Positions 23,745 to 37,470 of a stretch of 64,000 nucleotides of DNA are shown piece after piece. The notes beneath the pieces were generated by a model. The model was not told the DNA's origin, ran no database searches, and was given only the letters and a program-made list of their open reading frames with translations. Source of the stretch: Petrolisthes cinctipes (taxonomy: Eukaryota > Arthropoda > Malacostraca > Decapoda > Porcellanidae); the NCBI GenBank assembly GCA_033782935.1, contig JAWQEG010000169.1, positions 248,001 to 312,000 on the forward strand, in the 5' to 3' direction. Positions within the stretch are counted from its first letter, which is position 1. Each line of letters opens with the position of its first letter. The position numbers and the translations under genes were made by a program.

Positions 23745-25010
23745 CACCTAAAACATCGATTTTGAGCATGTTTTGGGCCTGTATTTTGTAAATACTCTAA
23801 CACGGAGTAGGCATGTACAGATAGCTTCTGGGACCCCAAAATATCGAATTTCCGGATGTTTTTGGGCCTGAATTTGAGATATCGCCTTTACGCACCTAAA
23901 ATATCGATTTTAGCATGTTTTGAGCCTATATTTTGAAAATATACTAGCACTGAGTAGGCATGTACAGATCGCTTCTGGGACCCCAAAATATCGAATTTTC
24001 GGGTGTTTTGAGCCTGAATTTGAGATATCGCCTTTACGCTCGTAAAATATCGATTTTTAGCATGTTTTGAGCCTATATTTTGAAAATATTATAGCACTGA
24101 CTAGGCATGTACAGATCGCATCTGGGACCCAAAAATATCGAATTTTCGGGGGTTTAGGGCCAGAATTTGAGATATAAACGGGTACAGAAGATGCATGCAC
24201 ATATCGACTTTTGGGCACCTAAAAGATCGATTTTCAGTATGTTTTTGGCCTGTATTTTGAAAATACTCTAACAGGGAGTAAGCATGTACAGATCGCTTCT
24301 TGGACCCCTAAATATCTAATTTTTGAGTGTTTTGGGCCTTAATTTGAGATATCGACTTTTTGGCACCTAAAAGATCGATTTTTAGCATGTTTTGAGCCTA
24401 TATTTTAAAAACATTCTAGCACTGCGTAGGCATGTACAGATCGCTTCTGGGACCCCAAAATATTGAATTTTCGGGTGCTTTGAGCCTGAATTTGAGATAT
24501 AAACGGGTACAGAAGATACATGCACTTATTGACTTTGGGCATCTAAAATATCGATTTTCAGCATGTTTTGGGCCTGTAATTTGAAAATATTCTAACACTG
24601 AGAAGGCATGTACAGATCGATTCTGGGACCCCAAAATATCGAATTTTCGGGTATTTTGAGCCTGAATTTGAGATATCGCCTTTACGCACCTAAAATATCG
24701 ATTTTTAGCATGTTTTTAGCCTATATTTTGAAAATAATCTAGCACTGAGTAGGCATGTACAGATTGCTTCTGGGACCCCAAAATATTGAATTTTCGGGTG
24801 TTTAGGGCCAGAATTTGAGATATAAACGGGTACAGAAGATGCATGCACATATCGACTTTTGGGCACCTAAAAGATCGATTTTCAGTATGTTTTTGGCCTG
24901 TATTTTGAAAATACTCTAACACGGAGTAGGCATGTACAAATCGCTTCTGGGACCCCTAAATATCGAATTTTCATGTGTTTTGGGCCTGAATTTGAGATAT
25001 CGCCTTCACT
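23745..25010. repeat. 1,266-bp unit, copy 1
   Basis: A group of about eight monomers starting at CACCTAAAACATCG. It carries GTACAGATAGCTTC, AATTTCCGGATG, the CTGACTAGGCATG monomer with TTTTCGGGGGTTTAGGG, CTAACAGGGAGTAAGC, TATCTAATTTTTGAGTG, GGTGCTTTGAGCC and CTGAGAAGGCATG in that order. It is followed directly by a second copy. Confidence 0.87.
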
Positions 25011-26276
25011 CACCTAAAACATCGATTTTGAGCATGTTTTGGGCCTGTATTTTGTAAATACTCTAACACGGAGTAGGCATGTACAGATAGCTTCTGGGAC
25101 CCCAAAATATCGAATTTCCGGATGTTTTTGGGCCTGAATTTGAGATATCGCCTTTACGCACCTAAAATATCGATTTTAGCATGTTTTGAGCCTATATTTT
25201 GAAAATATACTAGCACTGAGTAGGCATGTACAGATCGCTTCTGGGACCCCAAAATATCGAATTTTCGGGTGTTCTGAGCCTGAATTTGAGATATCGCCTT
25301 TACGCTCGTAAAGTATCGATTTTTAGCATGTTTTGAGCCTATATTTTGAAAATATTATAGCACTGACTAGGCATGTACAGATCGCATCTGGGACCCAAAA
25401 ATATCGAATTTTCGGGGGTTTAGGGCCAGAATTTGAGATATAAACGGGTACAGAAGATGCATGCACATATCGACTTTTGGGCACCTAAAAGATCGATTTT
25501 CAGTATGTTTTTGGCCTGTATTTTGAAAATACTCTAACAGGGAGTAAGCATGTACAGATCGCTTCTTGGACCCCTAAATATCTAATTTTTGAGTGTTTTG
25601 GGCCTTAATTTGAGATATCGACTTTTTGGCACCTAAAAGATCGATTTTTAGCATGTTTTGAGCCTATATTTTAAAAACATTCTAGCACTGCGTAGGCATG
25701 TACAGATCGCTTCTGGGACCCCAAAATATTGAATTTTCGGGTGCTTTGAGCCTGAATTTGAGATATAAACGGGTACAGAAGATACATGCACTTATTGACT
25801 TTGGGCATCTAAAATATCGATTTTCAGCATGTTTTGGGCCTGTAATTTGAAAATATTCTAACACTGAGAAGGCATGTACAGATCGATTCTGGGACCCCAA
25901 AATATCGAATTTTCGGGTATTTTGAGCCTGAATTTGAGATATCGCCTTTACGCACCTAAAATATCGATTTTTAGCATGTTTTTAGCCTATATTTTGAAAA
26001 TAATCTAGCACTGAGTAGGCATGTACAGATTGCTTCTGGGACCCCAAAATATTGAATTTTCGGGTGTTTAGGGCCAGAATTTGAGATATAAACGGGTACA
26101 GAAGATGCATGCACATATCAACTTTTGGGCACCTAAAAGATCGATTTTCAGTATGTTTTTGGCCTGTATTTTGAAAATACTCTAACACGGAGTAGGCATG
26201 TACAAATCGCTTCTGGGACCCCTAAATATCGAATTTTCGGGTGTTTTGGGCCTGAATTTGAGATATCGCCTTCACT
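25011..26276. repeat. 1,266-bp unit, copy 2
   Basis: Tandem partner of 23,745-25,010 with all its rare markers in the same order. Differences include GTGTTCTGAGCC for GTGTTTTGAGCC near 25,270 and GTAAAGTATCG near 25,310. It ends where CACCTAAAACATCG is replaced by CACCTAAAATATCG. Confidence 0.87.
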
Positions 26277-26916
26277 CACCTAAAATATCGATTTTTAGCA
26301 TGTTTTGAGCCTATATTTTGAAAATATTCTAGCATTGAGTAGTCATGTACAGATCGCTTCTGTGACCCCAAAATATCGAATTTTCGGGTGTTTTGGGCCT
26401 GAATTTGAGATATCGCCTTTACGCACCTAAAATATCGATTTTTAGCATGTTTTGAGCCTATATTTTGAAAATATTCTAGCACTGAGTAGGCATGTATAGA
26501 TCGCTTCTGGGACCCCTAAATATCGAAATTTCGGGTGTTTTGAGCTTGAATTTGAGATATAAACGAGTATAGAAGATGCATGCACATATCGACTTTTGGG
26601 CACCTAAAATATCGATTTTGAGCATGTTTTGAGCCTATATTTTGAAAACATTCTAGCACTGACTAGGCATGTACAGATCGCTTTTGGGACCCAAAAATAT
26701 CGAATTTTCGGGTGTTTAAGGCCAGAATTTGAGATATAAACGGGTACAGAAGATGCATGCACATATCGACTTTTGGGCACCTAAAATATCGATTTTCAGT
26801 ATGTTTTTGGCCTGTATTTTGAAAATACTCTAACACGGAGTAGGCATGTACAGATCGCTTTTGGGACCCCTAAATATCGAATTTTCGGGTGTTTTGGGCC
26901 TGAATTTGAGATATCA

Positions 26917-28455
26917 CCTTTACGCACCTAAAATATCGATTTTTAGCATGTTTTGAGCCTATATTTTGAAAATATTCTAGCACTGAGTAGGCATGTACAG
27001 ATCGCTTCTGGTACCCCTAAATATCGTATTTTCGGGTGTTTTGAGCTTGAATTTGAGATATAAACGAATACAGAAGATGCATGCACATATCAACTTTTGG
27101 GCACCTAAAATATCGATTTTGAGCATGTTTTGAGCCTATATTTTGAAAACATTCTAGCACCGCGTAGGCATGTACAGATCGCTTCTGGGACCCCAAAATA
27201 TCGAATTTTCGGGTGTTTTGAGCCTGAATTTGAGATATAAACGATTATAGAATATGCATACACATATTGACTTTGGACACCAAAAATATCGATTTTCAGC
27301 ATGTTTTGGGCCTGAATTTTGAAAATACTCTAACACGGAGTAGGCATGTACAGATCGCTTCTGGGACCCCAAAATATCGAATTTTCGGGTGTTTTGGGCC
27401 TTAATTTGAGATATCGCCTTTACGCACCTAAAATATCGATTTTCAGTATGTTTTTGGCCTGTATTTTGAAAATACTCTAACACGGAGTAGGCATGTACAG
27501 ATCGCTTCTGGGACCCCAAAATATCGAATTTTCGGGTATTTAGGGCCAGAATTTGAGATATAAACGGGTACAGAAGATGCATGCACATATCGACTTTTCG
27601 GCACCTAAAAGATCGATTTTCAGTATGTTTTTGACCTGTATTTTGAAAATACTCTAACACGGAGTAGGCATGTACAGATCCCTTCTGGGACCCCTAAATA
27701 TCGAATTTTCGGGTGTTTTGGGACTGAATTTGAGATATCGACATTTTGGCACCTAAAATATCGATTTTTAGCATGTTCTTAGCCTATATTTTGAAAATAT
27801 TCTAGCACTGAGTAGGCATGTACAGATTGCTTCTGGGACCCCAAAATATTGAATTATCGGGTGTTTTGAGCCTGAATTTTTTATTTAAACGGGTACTGAA
27901 GATGCATGCACATATTGACTTTGTGCATCTAAAATATCGATTTTCAGCATGTTTTGGGCCTGTATTTTGAAAATACTCTAACACGGAGTAGGCATGTACA
28001 GATTGCTTCTGGGACCCCAAAATGTCGAATTTTCGGGTGTTTTGAGCCTGAATTTGAGATATAAACGGGTACTGAAGATGCATGCACATATCGACTTTTG
28101 GGCACATATAACATCGATTTTGAGAATGTTTCGGGCCTATATTTTGAAAATACTCTAACACGGAGTAGGCATGTACAGATCGCTTCTGGGACCCCAAAAT
28201 ATCGAATTTTCGGGTGTTTTGGGCCTGAATTTGAGATATCGCCTTTACGCACCTAAAATATCGATTTTAAGCATGTTTTTAGCCTATATTTTGAAAATAT
28301 TCTAGCACTGAGTAGGCATGTACAGATCGCTTCTGGGACCCCAAAATATTGAATTTTCGGGTGTTTTGGGCCTGAATTTGAGATATCGCCTTTACGCTCG
28401 TAAAATATCGATTTTTAGCATGTTTTGAGCCTATATTTTGAAAATATTCTAGCAC
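26917..28455. repeat. Block B, repeated 2,738 bp downstream
   Basis: Matches 29,655-31,193 at an offset of 2,738 bp. From about 27,090 it also matches 21,917-23,280 at 5,173 bp, so the core of the block exists three times. Shared features are TTCTGGTACCCCTAAATATCG (second and third copies), CACCGCGTAGG, ACGATTATAGAATATGC, TTTGGACACC, GGGTATTTAGGGCC and GAATGTTTCGGGCC. Copies 2 and 3 share AAAATGTCGAATTTTC where copy 1 has AAAATATCGAA, so they are the closest pair. Confidence 0.85.
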
Positions 28456-29660
28456 TGACTAGGCATGTACAGATCGCATCTGGGACCCAAAAATATCGAA
28501 TTTTCGGGGGTTTAGGGCCAGAATTTGAGATATAAACGGGTACAGAAGATGCATGCACATATCGACTTTTGGGCACCTAAAAGATCGATTTTCAGTATGT
28601 TTTTGGCCTGTATTTTGAAAATACTCTAACAGGGAGTAAGCATGTACAGATCGCTTCTTGGACCCCTAAATATCTAATTTTTGAGTGTTTTGGGCCTTAA
28701 TTTGAGATATCGACTTTTTGGCACCTAAAAGATCGATTTTTAGCATGTTTTGAGCCTATATTTTAAAAACATTCTAGCACTGCGTAGGCATGTACAGATC
28801 GCTTCTGGGACCCCAAAATATTGAATTTTCGGGTGCTTTGAGCCTGAATTTGAGATATAAACGGGTACAGAAGATACATGCACTTATTGACTTTGGGCAT
28901 CTAAAATATCGATTTTCAGCATGTTTTGGGCCTGTAATTTGAAAATATTCTAACACTGAGAAGGCATGTACAGATCGATTCTGGGACCCCAAAATATCGA
29001 ATTTTCGGGTATTTTGAGCCTGAATTTGAGATATCGCCTTTACGCACCTAAAATATCGATTTTTAGCATGTTTTTAGCCTATATTTTGAAAATAATCTAG
29101 CACTGAGTAGGCATGTACAGATTGCTTCTGGGACCCCAAAATATTGAATTTTCGGGTGTTTAGGGCCAGAATTTGAGATATAAACGGGTACAGAAGATGC
29201 ATGCACATATCGACTTTTGGGCACCTAAAAGATCGATTTTCAGTATGTTTTTGGCCTGTATTTTGAAAATACTCTAACACGGAGTAGGCATGTACAAATC
29301 GCTTCTGGGACCCCTAAATATCGAATTTTCGGGTGTTTTGGGCCTGAATTTGAGATATCGCCTTCACTCACCTTAAACATCGATTTTGAGCATGTTTTGG
29401 GCCTGTATTTTGTAAATACTCTAACACGGAGTAGGCATGTACAGATAGCTTCTGGGACCCCAAAATATCGAATTTCCGGATGTTTTTGGGCCTGAATTTG
29501 AGATATCGCCTTTACGCACCTAAAATATCGATTTTAGCATGTTTTGAGCCTATATTTTGAAAATATACTAGCACTGAGTAGGCATGTACAGATCGCTTCT
29601 GGGACCCCAAAATATCGAATTTTCGGGTGTTCTGAGCCTGAATTTGAGATATCGCCTTTA
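28456..29660. repeat. 1,266-bp-type unit, third occurrence (partial)
   Basis: Matches 24,098-25,302 at an offset of 4,358 bp, so it runs across the joint of the two tandem 1,266-bp units. It carries CACCTTAAACATCG near 29,370, a variant shared with 32,925 but not with 25,010, where the sequence is CACCTAAAACATCG. The junction with the following block lies at about 29,655, where ACGCTCG switches to ACGCACC. Confidence 0.83.
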
Positions 29661-29807
29661 CGCACCTAAAATATCGATTTTTAGCATGTTTTGAGCCTAT
29701 ATTTTGAAAATATTCTAGCACTGAGTAGGCATGTACAGATCGCTTCTGGTACCCCTAAATATCGTATTTTCGGGTGTTTTGAGCTTGAATTTGAGATATA
29801 AACGAAT

Positions 29808-32800
29808 ACAGAAGATGCATGCACATATCAACTTTTGGGCACCTAAAATATCGATTTTGAGCATGTTTTGAGCCTATATTTTGAAAACATTCTAGCACCG
29901 CGTAGGCATGTACAGATCGCTTCTGGGACCCCAAAATATCGAATTTTCGGGTGTTTTGAGCCTGAATTTGAGATATAAACGATTATAGAATATGCATACA
30001 CATATTGACTTTGGACACCAAAAATATCGATTTTCAGCATGTTTTGGGCCTGAATTTTGAAAATACTCTAACACGGAGTAGGCATGTACAGATCGCTTCT
30101 GGGACCCCAAAATATCGAATTTTCGGGTGTTTTGGGCCTTAATTTGAGATATCGCCTTTACGCACCTAAAATATCGATTTTCAGTATGTTTTTGGCCTGT
30201 ATTTTGAAAATACTCTAACACGGAGTAGGCATGTACAGATCGCTTCTGGGACCCCAAAATATCGAATTTTCGGGTATTTAGGGCCAGAATTTGAGATATA
30301 AACGGGTACAGAAGATGCATGCACATATCGACTTTTCGGCACCTAAAAGATCGATTTTCAGTATGTTTTTGACCTGTATTTTGAAAATACTCTAACACGG
30401 AGTAGGCATGTACAGATCCCTTCTGGGACCCCTAAATATCGAATTTTCGGGTGTTTTGGGACTGAATTTGAGATATCGACATTTTGGCACCTAAAATATC
30501 GATTTTTAGCATGTTCTTAGCCTATATTTTGAAAATATTCTAGCACTGAGTAGGCATGTACAGATTGCTTCTGGGACCCCAAAATATTGAATTATCGGGT
30601 GTTTTGAGCCTGAATTTTTTATTTAAACGGGTACTGAAGATGCATGCACATATTGACTTTGTGCATCTAAAATATCGATTTTCAGCATGTTTTGGGCCTG
30701 TATTTTGAAAATACTCTAACACGGAGTAGGCATGTACAGATTGCTTCTGGGACCCCAAAATGTCGAATTTTCGGGTGTTTTGAGCCTGAATTTGAGATAT
30801 AAACGGGTACTGAAGATGCATGCACATATCGACTTTTGGGCACATATAACATCGATTTTGAGAATGTTTCGGGCCTATATTTTGAAAATACTCTAACACG
30901 GAGTAGGCATGTACAGATCGCTTCTGGGACCCCAAAATATCGAATTTTCGGGTGTTTTGGGCCTGAATTTGAGATATCGCCTTTACGCACCTAAAATATC
31001 GATTTTAAGCATGTTTTTAGCCTATATTTTGAAAATATTCTAGCACTGAGTAGGCATGTACAGATCGCTTCTGGGACCCCAAAATATCGAATTTTCGGGT
31101 GTTTTGGGCCTGAATTTGAGATATCGCCTTTACGCTCGTAAAATATCGATTTTTAGCATGTTTTGAGCCTATATTTTGAAAATATTCTAGCACTGAGTGG
31201 GCATGTACAGATCGCTCTGGGACCCCTAAATATCGAGTTTTCGGGTGTTTTGAGCCTGAATTTGAGATATAAACGAGTACAGAAGATGCATGCACATGTC
31301 GACTTTTGGGCACCTAAAATATCGATTTTGAGCATGTTTTGAGCCTATATTTTGAAAACATTCTAGTACTTACTAGGCATGTACAGATCGCTTCTGGGAC
31401 CCCAAAATATTGAATTTTAAGGTGTTTTGAGCATGAATTTGAGATATAAACGGGTACAGAAGATATATGCACATATTGACTTTGTGCATCTAAAATATCG
31501 ATTTTCAGCATGTTTTGGGCCTGTATTTTGAAAATACTCTAACACGGAGTAGGCATGTACAGATCGCTTCTGGGACCCCAAAATATCGAATTTTCGGGTG
31601 TTTTGAGCCTGAATTTGAGATATAAACGGGTACTGAAGATGCATGCACTTTTGGGCACCTAAAACATCGATTTTGAGCATGTTTTGGGCCTGTATTTTGT
31701 AAATACTCTAACACGGAGTAGGCATGTACAGATAGCTTCTGGGACCCCAAAATATCGAATTTCCGGATGTTTTTGGGCCTGAATTTGAGATATCGCCTTT
31801 ACGCACCTAAAATATCGATTTTAGCATGTTTTGAGCCTATATTTTGAAAATATACTAGCACTGAGTAGGCATGTACAGATCGCTTCTGGGACCCCAAAAT
31901 ATCGAATTTTCGGGTGTTTTGAGCCTGAATTTGAGATATCGCCTTTACGCTCGTAAAATATCGATTTTTAGCATGTTTTGAGCCTATATTTTGAAAATAT
32001 TATAGCACTGACTAGGCATGTACAGATCGCATCTGGGACCCAAAAATATCGAATTTTCGGGGGTTTAGGGCCAGAATTTGAGATATAAACGGGTACAGAA
32101 GATGCATGCACATATCGACTTTTGGGCACCTAAAAGATCGATTTTCAGTATGTTTTTGGCCTGTATTTTGAAAATACTCTAACAGGGAGTAAGCATGTAC
32201 AGATCGCTTCTTGGACCCCTAAATATCTAATTTTTGAGTGTTTTGGGCCTTAATTTGAGATATCGACTTTTTGGCACCTAAAAGATCGATTTTTAGCATG
32301 TTTTGAGCCTATATTTTAAAAACATTCTAGCACTGCGTAGGCATGTACAGATCGCTTCTGGGACCCCAAAATATTGAATTTTCGGGTGCTTTGAGCCTGA
32401 ATTTGAGATATAAACGGGTACAGAAGATACATGCACTTATTGACTTTGGGCATCTAAAATATCGATTTTCAGCATGTTTTGGGCCTGTAATTTGAAAATA
32501 TTCTAACACTGAGAAGGCATGTACAGATCGATTCTGGGACCCCAAAATATCGAATTTTCGGGTATTTTGAGCCTGAATTTGAGATATCGCCTTTACGCAC
32601 CTAAAATATCGATTTTTAGCATGTTTTTAGCCTATATTTTGAAAATAATCTAGCACTGAGTAGGCATGTACAGATTGCTTCTGGGACCCCAAAATATTGA
32701 ATTTTCGGGTGTTTAGGGCCAGAATTTGAGATATAAACGGGTACAGAAGATGCATGCACATATCGACTTTTGGGCACCTAAAAGATCGATTTTCAGTATG

Positions 32801-34999
32801 TTTTTGGCCTGTATTTTGAAAATACTCTAACACGGAGTAGGCATGTACAAATCGCTTCTGGGACCCCTAAATATCGAATTTTCGGGTGTTTTGGGCCTGA
32901 ATTTGAGATATCGCCTTCACTCACCTTAAACATCGATTTTGAGCATGTTTTGGGCCTGTATTTTGTAAATACTCTAACACGGAGTAGGCATGTACAGATA
33001 GCTTCTGGGACCCCAAAATATCGAATTTCCGGATGTTTTTGGGCCTGAATTTGAGATATCGCCTTTACGCACCTAAAATATCGATTTTAGCATGTTTTGA
33101 GCCTATATTTTGAAAATATACTAGCACTGAGTAGGCATGTACAGATCGCTTCTGGGACCCCAAAATATCGAATTTTCGGGTGTTCTGAGCCTGAATTTGA
33201 GATATCGCCTTTACGCTCGTAAAATATCGATTTTTAGCATGTTTTGAGCCTATATTTTGAAAATATTATAGCACTGACTAGGCATGTACAGATCGCATCT
33301 GGGACCCAAAAATATCGAATTTTCGGGGGTTTAGGGCCAGAATTTGAGATATAAACGGGTACAGAAGATGCATGCACATATCGACTTTTGGGCACCTAAA
33401 AGATCGATTTTCAGTATGTTTTTGGCCTGTATTTTGAAAATACTCTAACAGGGAGTAAGCATGTACAGATCGCTTCTTGGACCCCTAAATATCTAATTTT
33501 TGAGTGTTTTGGGCCTTAATTTGAGATATCGACTTTTTGGCACCTAAAAGATCGATTTTTAGCATGTTTTGAGCCTATATTTTAAAAACATTCTAGCACT
33601 GCGTAGGCATGTACAGATCGCTTCTGGGACCCCAAAATATTGAATTTTCGGGTGCTTTGAGCCTGAATTTGAGATATAAACGGGTACAGAAGATACATGC
33701 ACTTATTGACTTTGGGCATCTAAAATATCGATTTTCAGCATGTTTTGGGCCTGTAATTTGAAAATATTCTAACACTGAGAAGGCATGTACAGATCGATTC
33801 TGGGACCCCAAAATATCGAATTTTCGGGTATTTTGAGCCTGAATTTGAGATATCGCCTTTACGCACCTAAAATATCGATTTTTAGCATGTTTTTAGCCTA
33901 TATTTTGAAAATAATCTAGCACTGAGTAGGCATGTACAGATTGCTTCTGGGACCCCAAAATATTGAATTTTCGGGTGTTTTGGGCCAGAATTTGAGATAT
34001 AAACGGGTACAGAAGATGCATGCACATATCAACTTTTGGGCACCTAAAAGATCGATTTTCAGTATGTTTTTGGCCTGTATTTTGAAAATACTCTAACACG
34101 GAGTAGGCATGTACAAATCGCTTCTGGGACCCCTAAATATCGAATTTTCGGGTGTTTTGGGCCTGAATTTGAGATATCGCCTTCACTCACCTAAAATATC
34201 GATTTTTAGCATGTTTTGAGCCTATATTTTGAAAATATTCTAGCATTGAGTAGTCATGTACAGATCGCTTCTGTGACCCCAAAATATCGAATTTTCGGGT
34301 GTTTTGGGCCTGAATTTGAGATATCGCCTTTACGCACCTAAAATATCGATTTTTAGCATGTTTTGAGCCTATATTTTGAAAATATTCTAGCACTGAGTAG
34401 GCATGTATAGATCGCTTCTGGGACCCCTAAATATCGAAATTTCGGGTGTTTTGAGCTTGAATTTGAGATATAAACGAGTATAGAAGATGCATGCACATAT
34501 CGACTTTTGGGCACCTAAAATATCGATTTTGAGCATGTTTTGAGCCTATATTTTGAAAACATTCTAGCACTGACTAGGCATGTACAGATCTCTTTTGGGA
34601 CCCAAAAATATCGAATTTTCGGGTGTTTAAGGCCAGAATTTGAGATATAAACGGGTACAGAAGATGCATGCACATATCGACTTTTGGGCACCTAAAATAT
34701 CGATTTTCAGTATGTTTTTGGCCTGTATTTTGAAAATACTCTAACACGGAGTAGGCATGTACAGATCGCTTCTGGGACCCCTAAATATCGAATTTTCGGG
34801 TGTTTTGGGCCTGAATTTGAGATATCACCTTTACGCACCTAAAATATCGATTTTTAGCATGTTTTGAGCCTATATTTTGAAAATATTCTAGCACTGAGTA
34901 GGCATGTACAGATCGCTTCTGGTACCCCTAAATATCGTATTTTCGGGTGTTTTGAGCTTGAATTTGAGATATAAACGAATACAGAAGATGCATGCACAT
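29808..34999. repeat. Segment Q copy 2
   Basis: Right-hand copy of 21,897-27,088. It includes the two tandem 1,266-bp units at 31,656-32,921 and 32,922-34,187. Observed differences from copy 1 are single bases, for example TTTTAAGGTG for TTTTCGGGTG near 31,420 and AGATCTCTTTTGGG for AGATCGCTTTTGGG near 34,590. After 34,999 the sequence continues as segment P (35.0 kb) instead of as the 27.1-kb block. Confidence 0.88.
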
Positions 35000-37470
35000 A
35001 TCGACTTTTGGGCACCTAAAATATCGATTTTGAGCATGTTTTGAGCCTATATTTTGAAAACATTCTAGCACTGACTAGGCATGTACAGATCGCTTCTGGG
35101 TCCCCCAAATATTGAATTTTCTGGTGTTTTGAGCCTGAATTTGAGATATAAACGGGTACAGAAGATATATGCACATATTGACTTTGTGCATCTAAAATAT
35201 CGATTTTCAGCATGTTTAGGGCCTGTATTTTGAAAATACTCTAACACGGAGTAGGCATGTACAGATCGCTTCTGGGACCCCAAAATATCGAATTTTCGGG
35301 TGTTTTAAGCCTGAATTTGAGATATAAACGGGTACTGAAGATGCATGCACTTTTGGGCACCTAAAACATCGATTTTGAGCATGCTTTGGGCCTGTATTTT
35401 GAAAATACTCTAACACGGAGTAGGCATGTACAGATCCCTTCTGGGACCCCAAAATATCGAATTTTCGGATGTTTTGGGCCTGATTTTGAGATATCGCTTT
35501 TACGCACCTAAAATATCGATTTTTATCATGTTTTGAGCCTATATTTTGAAAATATTCTAGCACTGAGTAGGCATGTACAGATCGCTTCTGGGACCCCAAA
35601 ATATCGAATTCTCGGGTGTTTTGGGCCTGAATTTGAGATATCGCTTTTACGCACCTAAAATATCGATTTTTAGCATGTTTTGAGCCTATATTTTGGAAAT
35701 ATTCTTGCACTGAGTAGGCAAGTACAGATCGCTTCTGGGACCCCAAAATATCGAATTTTCGGGTGTTTTGAGCCTGAATTTGAGATATAAACGAGTACAG
35801 AAGATGCATGCACATATCGACTTTTGGGCACCTAAAATATCGATTTTGAGCATGTTTTGAGCCTATATTTGGAAAACATTCTAGCACTGAGTAGGCATGT
35901 ACAGATCGCTTCTGGGACCCCAAAATATCGAATTTTTGGGTGTTTTGAGCCTGAATTTGAGATATAAACGAGTATAGAAGATGCATACACATATTCACTT
36001 TGAGCACCAAAAATATCGATTTTCAGCATGTTTTGGGCCTGAATTTTGAAAATACTCTAACACGGAGTAGGCATGTACAGATCGCTTCTGGGACCCCAAA
36101 ATATCGAATTTTAGGGTGTTTAAGGCCAGAATTTGAGATATAAACGGGTACAGATGATGCATACACATATCGACTTTTGGGCACCTAAAACATCGATTTT
36201 CAGTATGTTTTTGGCCTGTATTTTGAAAATACTCTAACATGGAGTAGGCATGTACAGATCGCTTCTGGGACCCCTAAATATCGAATTTTCGGGTGTTTTG
36301 GGCCTTAATTTGAGATATCGACTTTTTGGCACCTATAATATCGATTTTTAGCATGTTTTTAGCCTATATTTTGATAATATTCTAGCACTGAGTAGGCATG
36401 TACAAATTGTTTCTGGGACCCCAAAATATTGAATTTTCGGGTGTTTAGGGCCAGAATTTGAGATATAAACGGGTACAGAAGATTCATGCACATATTAACT
36501 TTGGGCATCTAAAATATCGATTTTCAGCATCTTTAGGGCATGTATTTTGAAAATACTCTAACACGGAGTAGGCATGTACAGATCGCTTCTGGGACCCCAA
36601 AATATCGAATTTTCGGGTGTTTTGAGCCTGAATTTGAGATATAAACGGGTACTGAAGATGCATGCACATATCGACTTTTGGGCACCTAAAACATCGATTT
36701 TGAGCATGTTTTGGGCCTGTATTTTGAAAATACTCTAACACGGAGTAGGCATGTACAGATCGCTTCTGGGACCCCTAAATATCGAATTTTCGGGTGTTTT
36801 GGGCCTTAATTTGAGATATCGACTTTTTGGCACCTAAAATATCGATTTTCAGCATGTTTTTACCCTATATTTTGAAAATATTCTAGCACTGAGTAGGCAT
36901 GTACAGATTGCTTCTGGGACCCCAAAATATTGAATTTTCGGGAGTTTAGGGCCAGAATTTGAGATATAAACGGGTACAGAAGATGCATGCACATATTGAC
37001 TTTGGGCATCTAAAATATCGATTTTCAGCATGTTTAGGGCATGTATTTTGAAAATACTCTAACACGGAGTAGGCATGTACAGATCGCTTCTGGGACCCCA
37101 AAATATCGAATTTTCGGGTGTTTTGAGCCTGAATTTGAGATATAAACGGGTACTGAAGATGCATGCACATATCGACTTTTGGGCACCTAAAACATCGATT
37201 TTGAGCATGTTTTGGGCCTGTATTTTGAAAATACTCTAACACGGAGTAGGCGTGTACAGATCGCTTCTGGGACCCCAAAATATCGAATTTTCGGGTGTTT
37301 TGGGCCTGAATTTGAGATATCGCCTTTACGCACCTAAAATATCGATTTTTAGCATGTTTTGAGCCTATATTTTGAAAATATTCTAGCACTGAGTAGGCAT
37401 GTACAGATCGCTTCTGGGACCCCAAAATATCGAATTTTCGGGTGTTTTGAGCTTGAATTTGAGATATAAA
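35000..37470. repeat. Segment P, right copy
   Basis: Partner of 19,261-21,400. Differences include TTTCTGGTGTTTTGAGCC near 35,120, CATGCTTTGGGCC near 35,380 and AGGCGTGTACAG near 37,250. With segment Q the overall order is P-Q-R-Q'-P'. A copy of the region that precedes P (17.5-19.2 kb) is visible in expanded form in Q', so P' follows the end of Q' just as P follows 19.2 kb. Confidence 0.82.
35717..36069. repeat. Two-monomer (353-bp) insertion in segment P'
   Basis: Exactly two L monomers (177 + 176 bp) lie here and are absent at the matching point near 19,990. The flanks on both sides align to segment P, at offsets of 15,727 and 16,080 bp. The inserted pair carries CGAGTATAGAAGATGCATAC and TATTTGGAAAACATTC. 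A gain or loss of whole monomers like this is the expected product of unequal exchange. Confidence 0.85.

Larger units (their letters stand above)
21897..27088. repeat. Segment Q copy 1 (duplicated at +7,911 bp)
   Basis: About 5.2 kb that recurs at 29,808-34,999 with only scattered single-base differences. Every rare marker falls at the same 7,911-bp offset: CAACTTTTGGG near 21,918, the CACCGCGTAGG monomer, GAATTTTTTATTTAAACGGG, CATATAACATCGATTTTGAG, AATTTCCGGATG, CATTGAGTAGTCATG. The start is set by GAGTACAG versus GAATACAG and the end by ATCAAC versus ATCGAC. It contains two 1,266-bp tandem units and one copy of the 2,738-bp-spaced block. Confidence 0.88.

Noticed and set aside
24148..24159. 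GGGGGTTTAGGG, resembling the plant telomere repeat TTTAGGG
   Set aside because: It is a single T-to-G change in the normal CGGGTGTTTAGGGCC of one subclass and is present only in copies of the 1,266-bp unit. There is no tandem TTTAGGG run.
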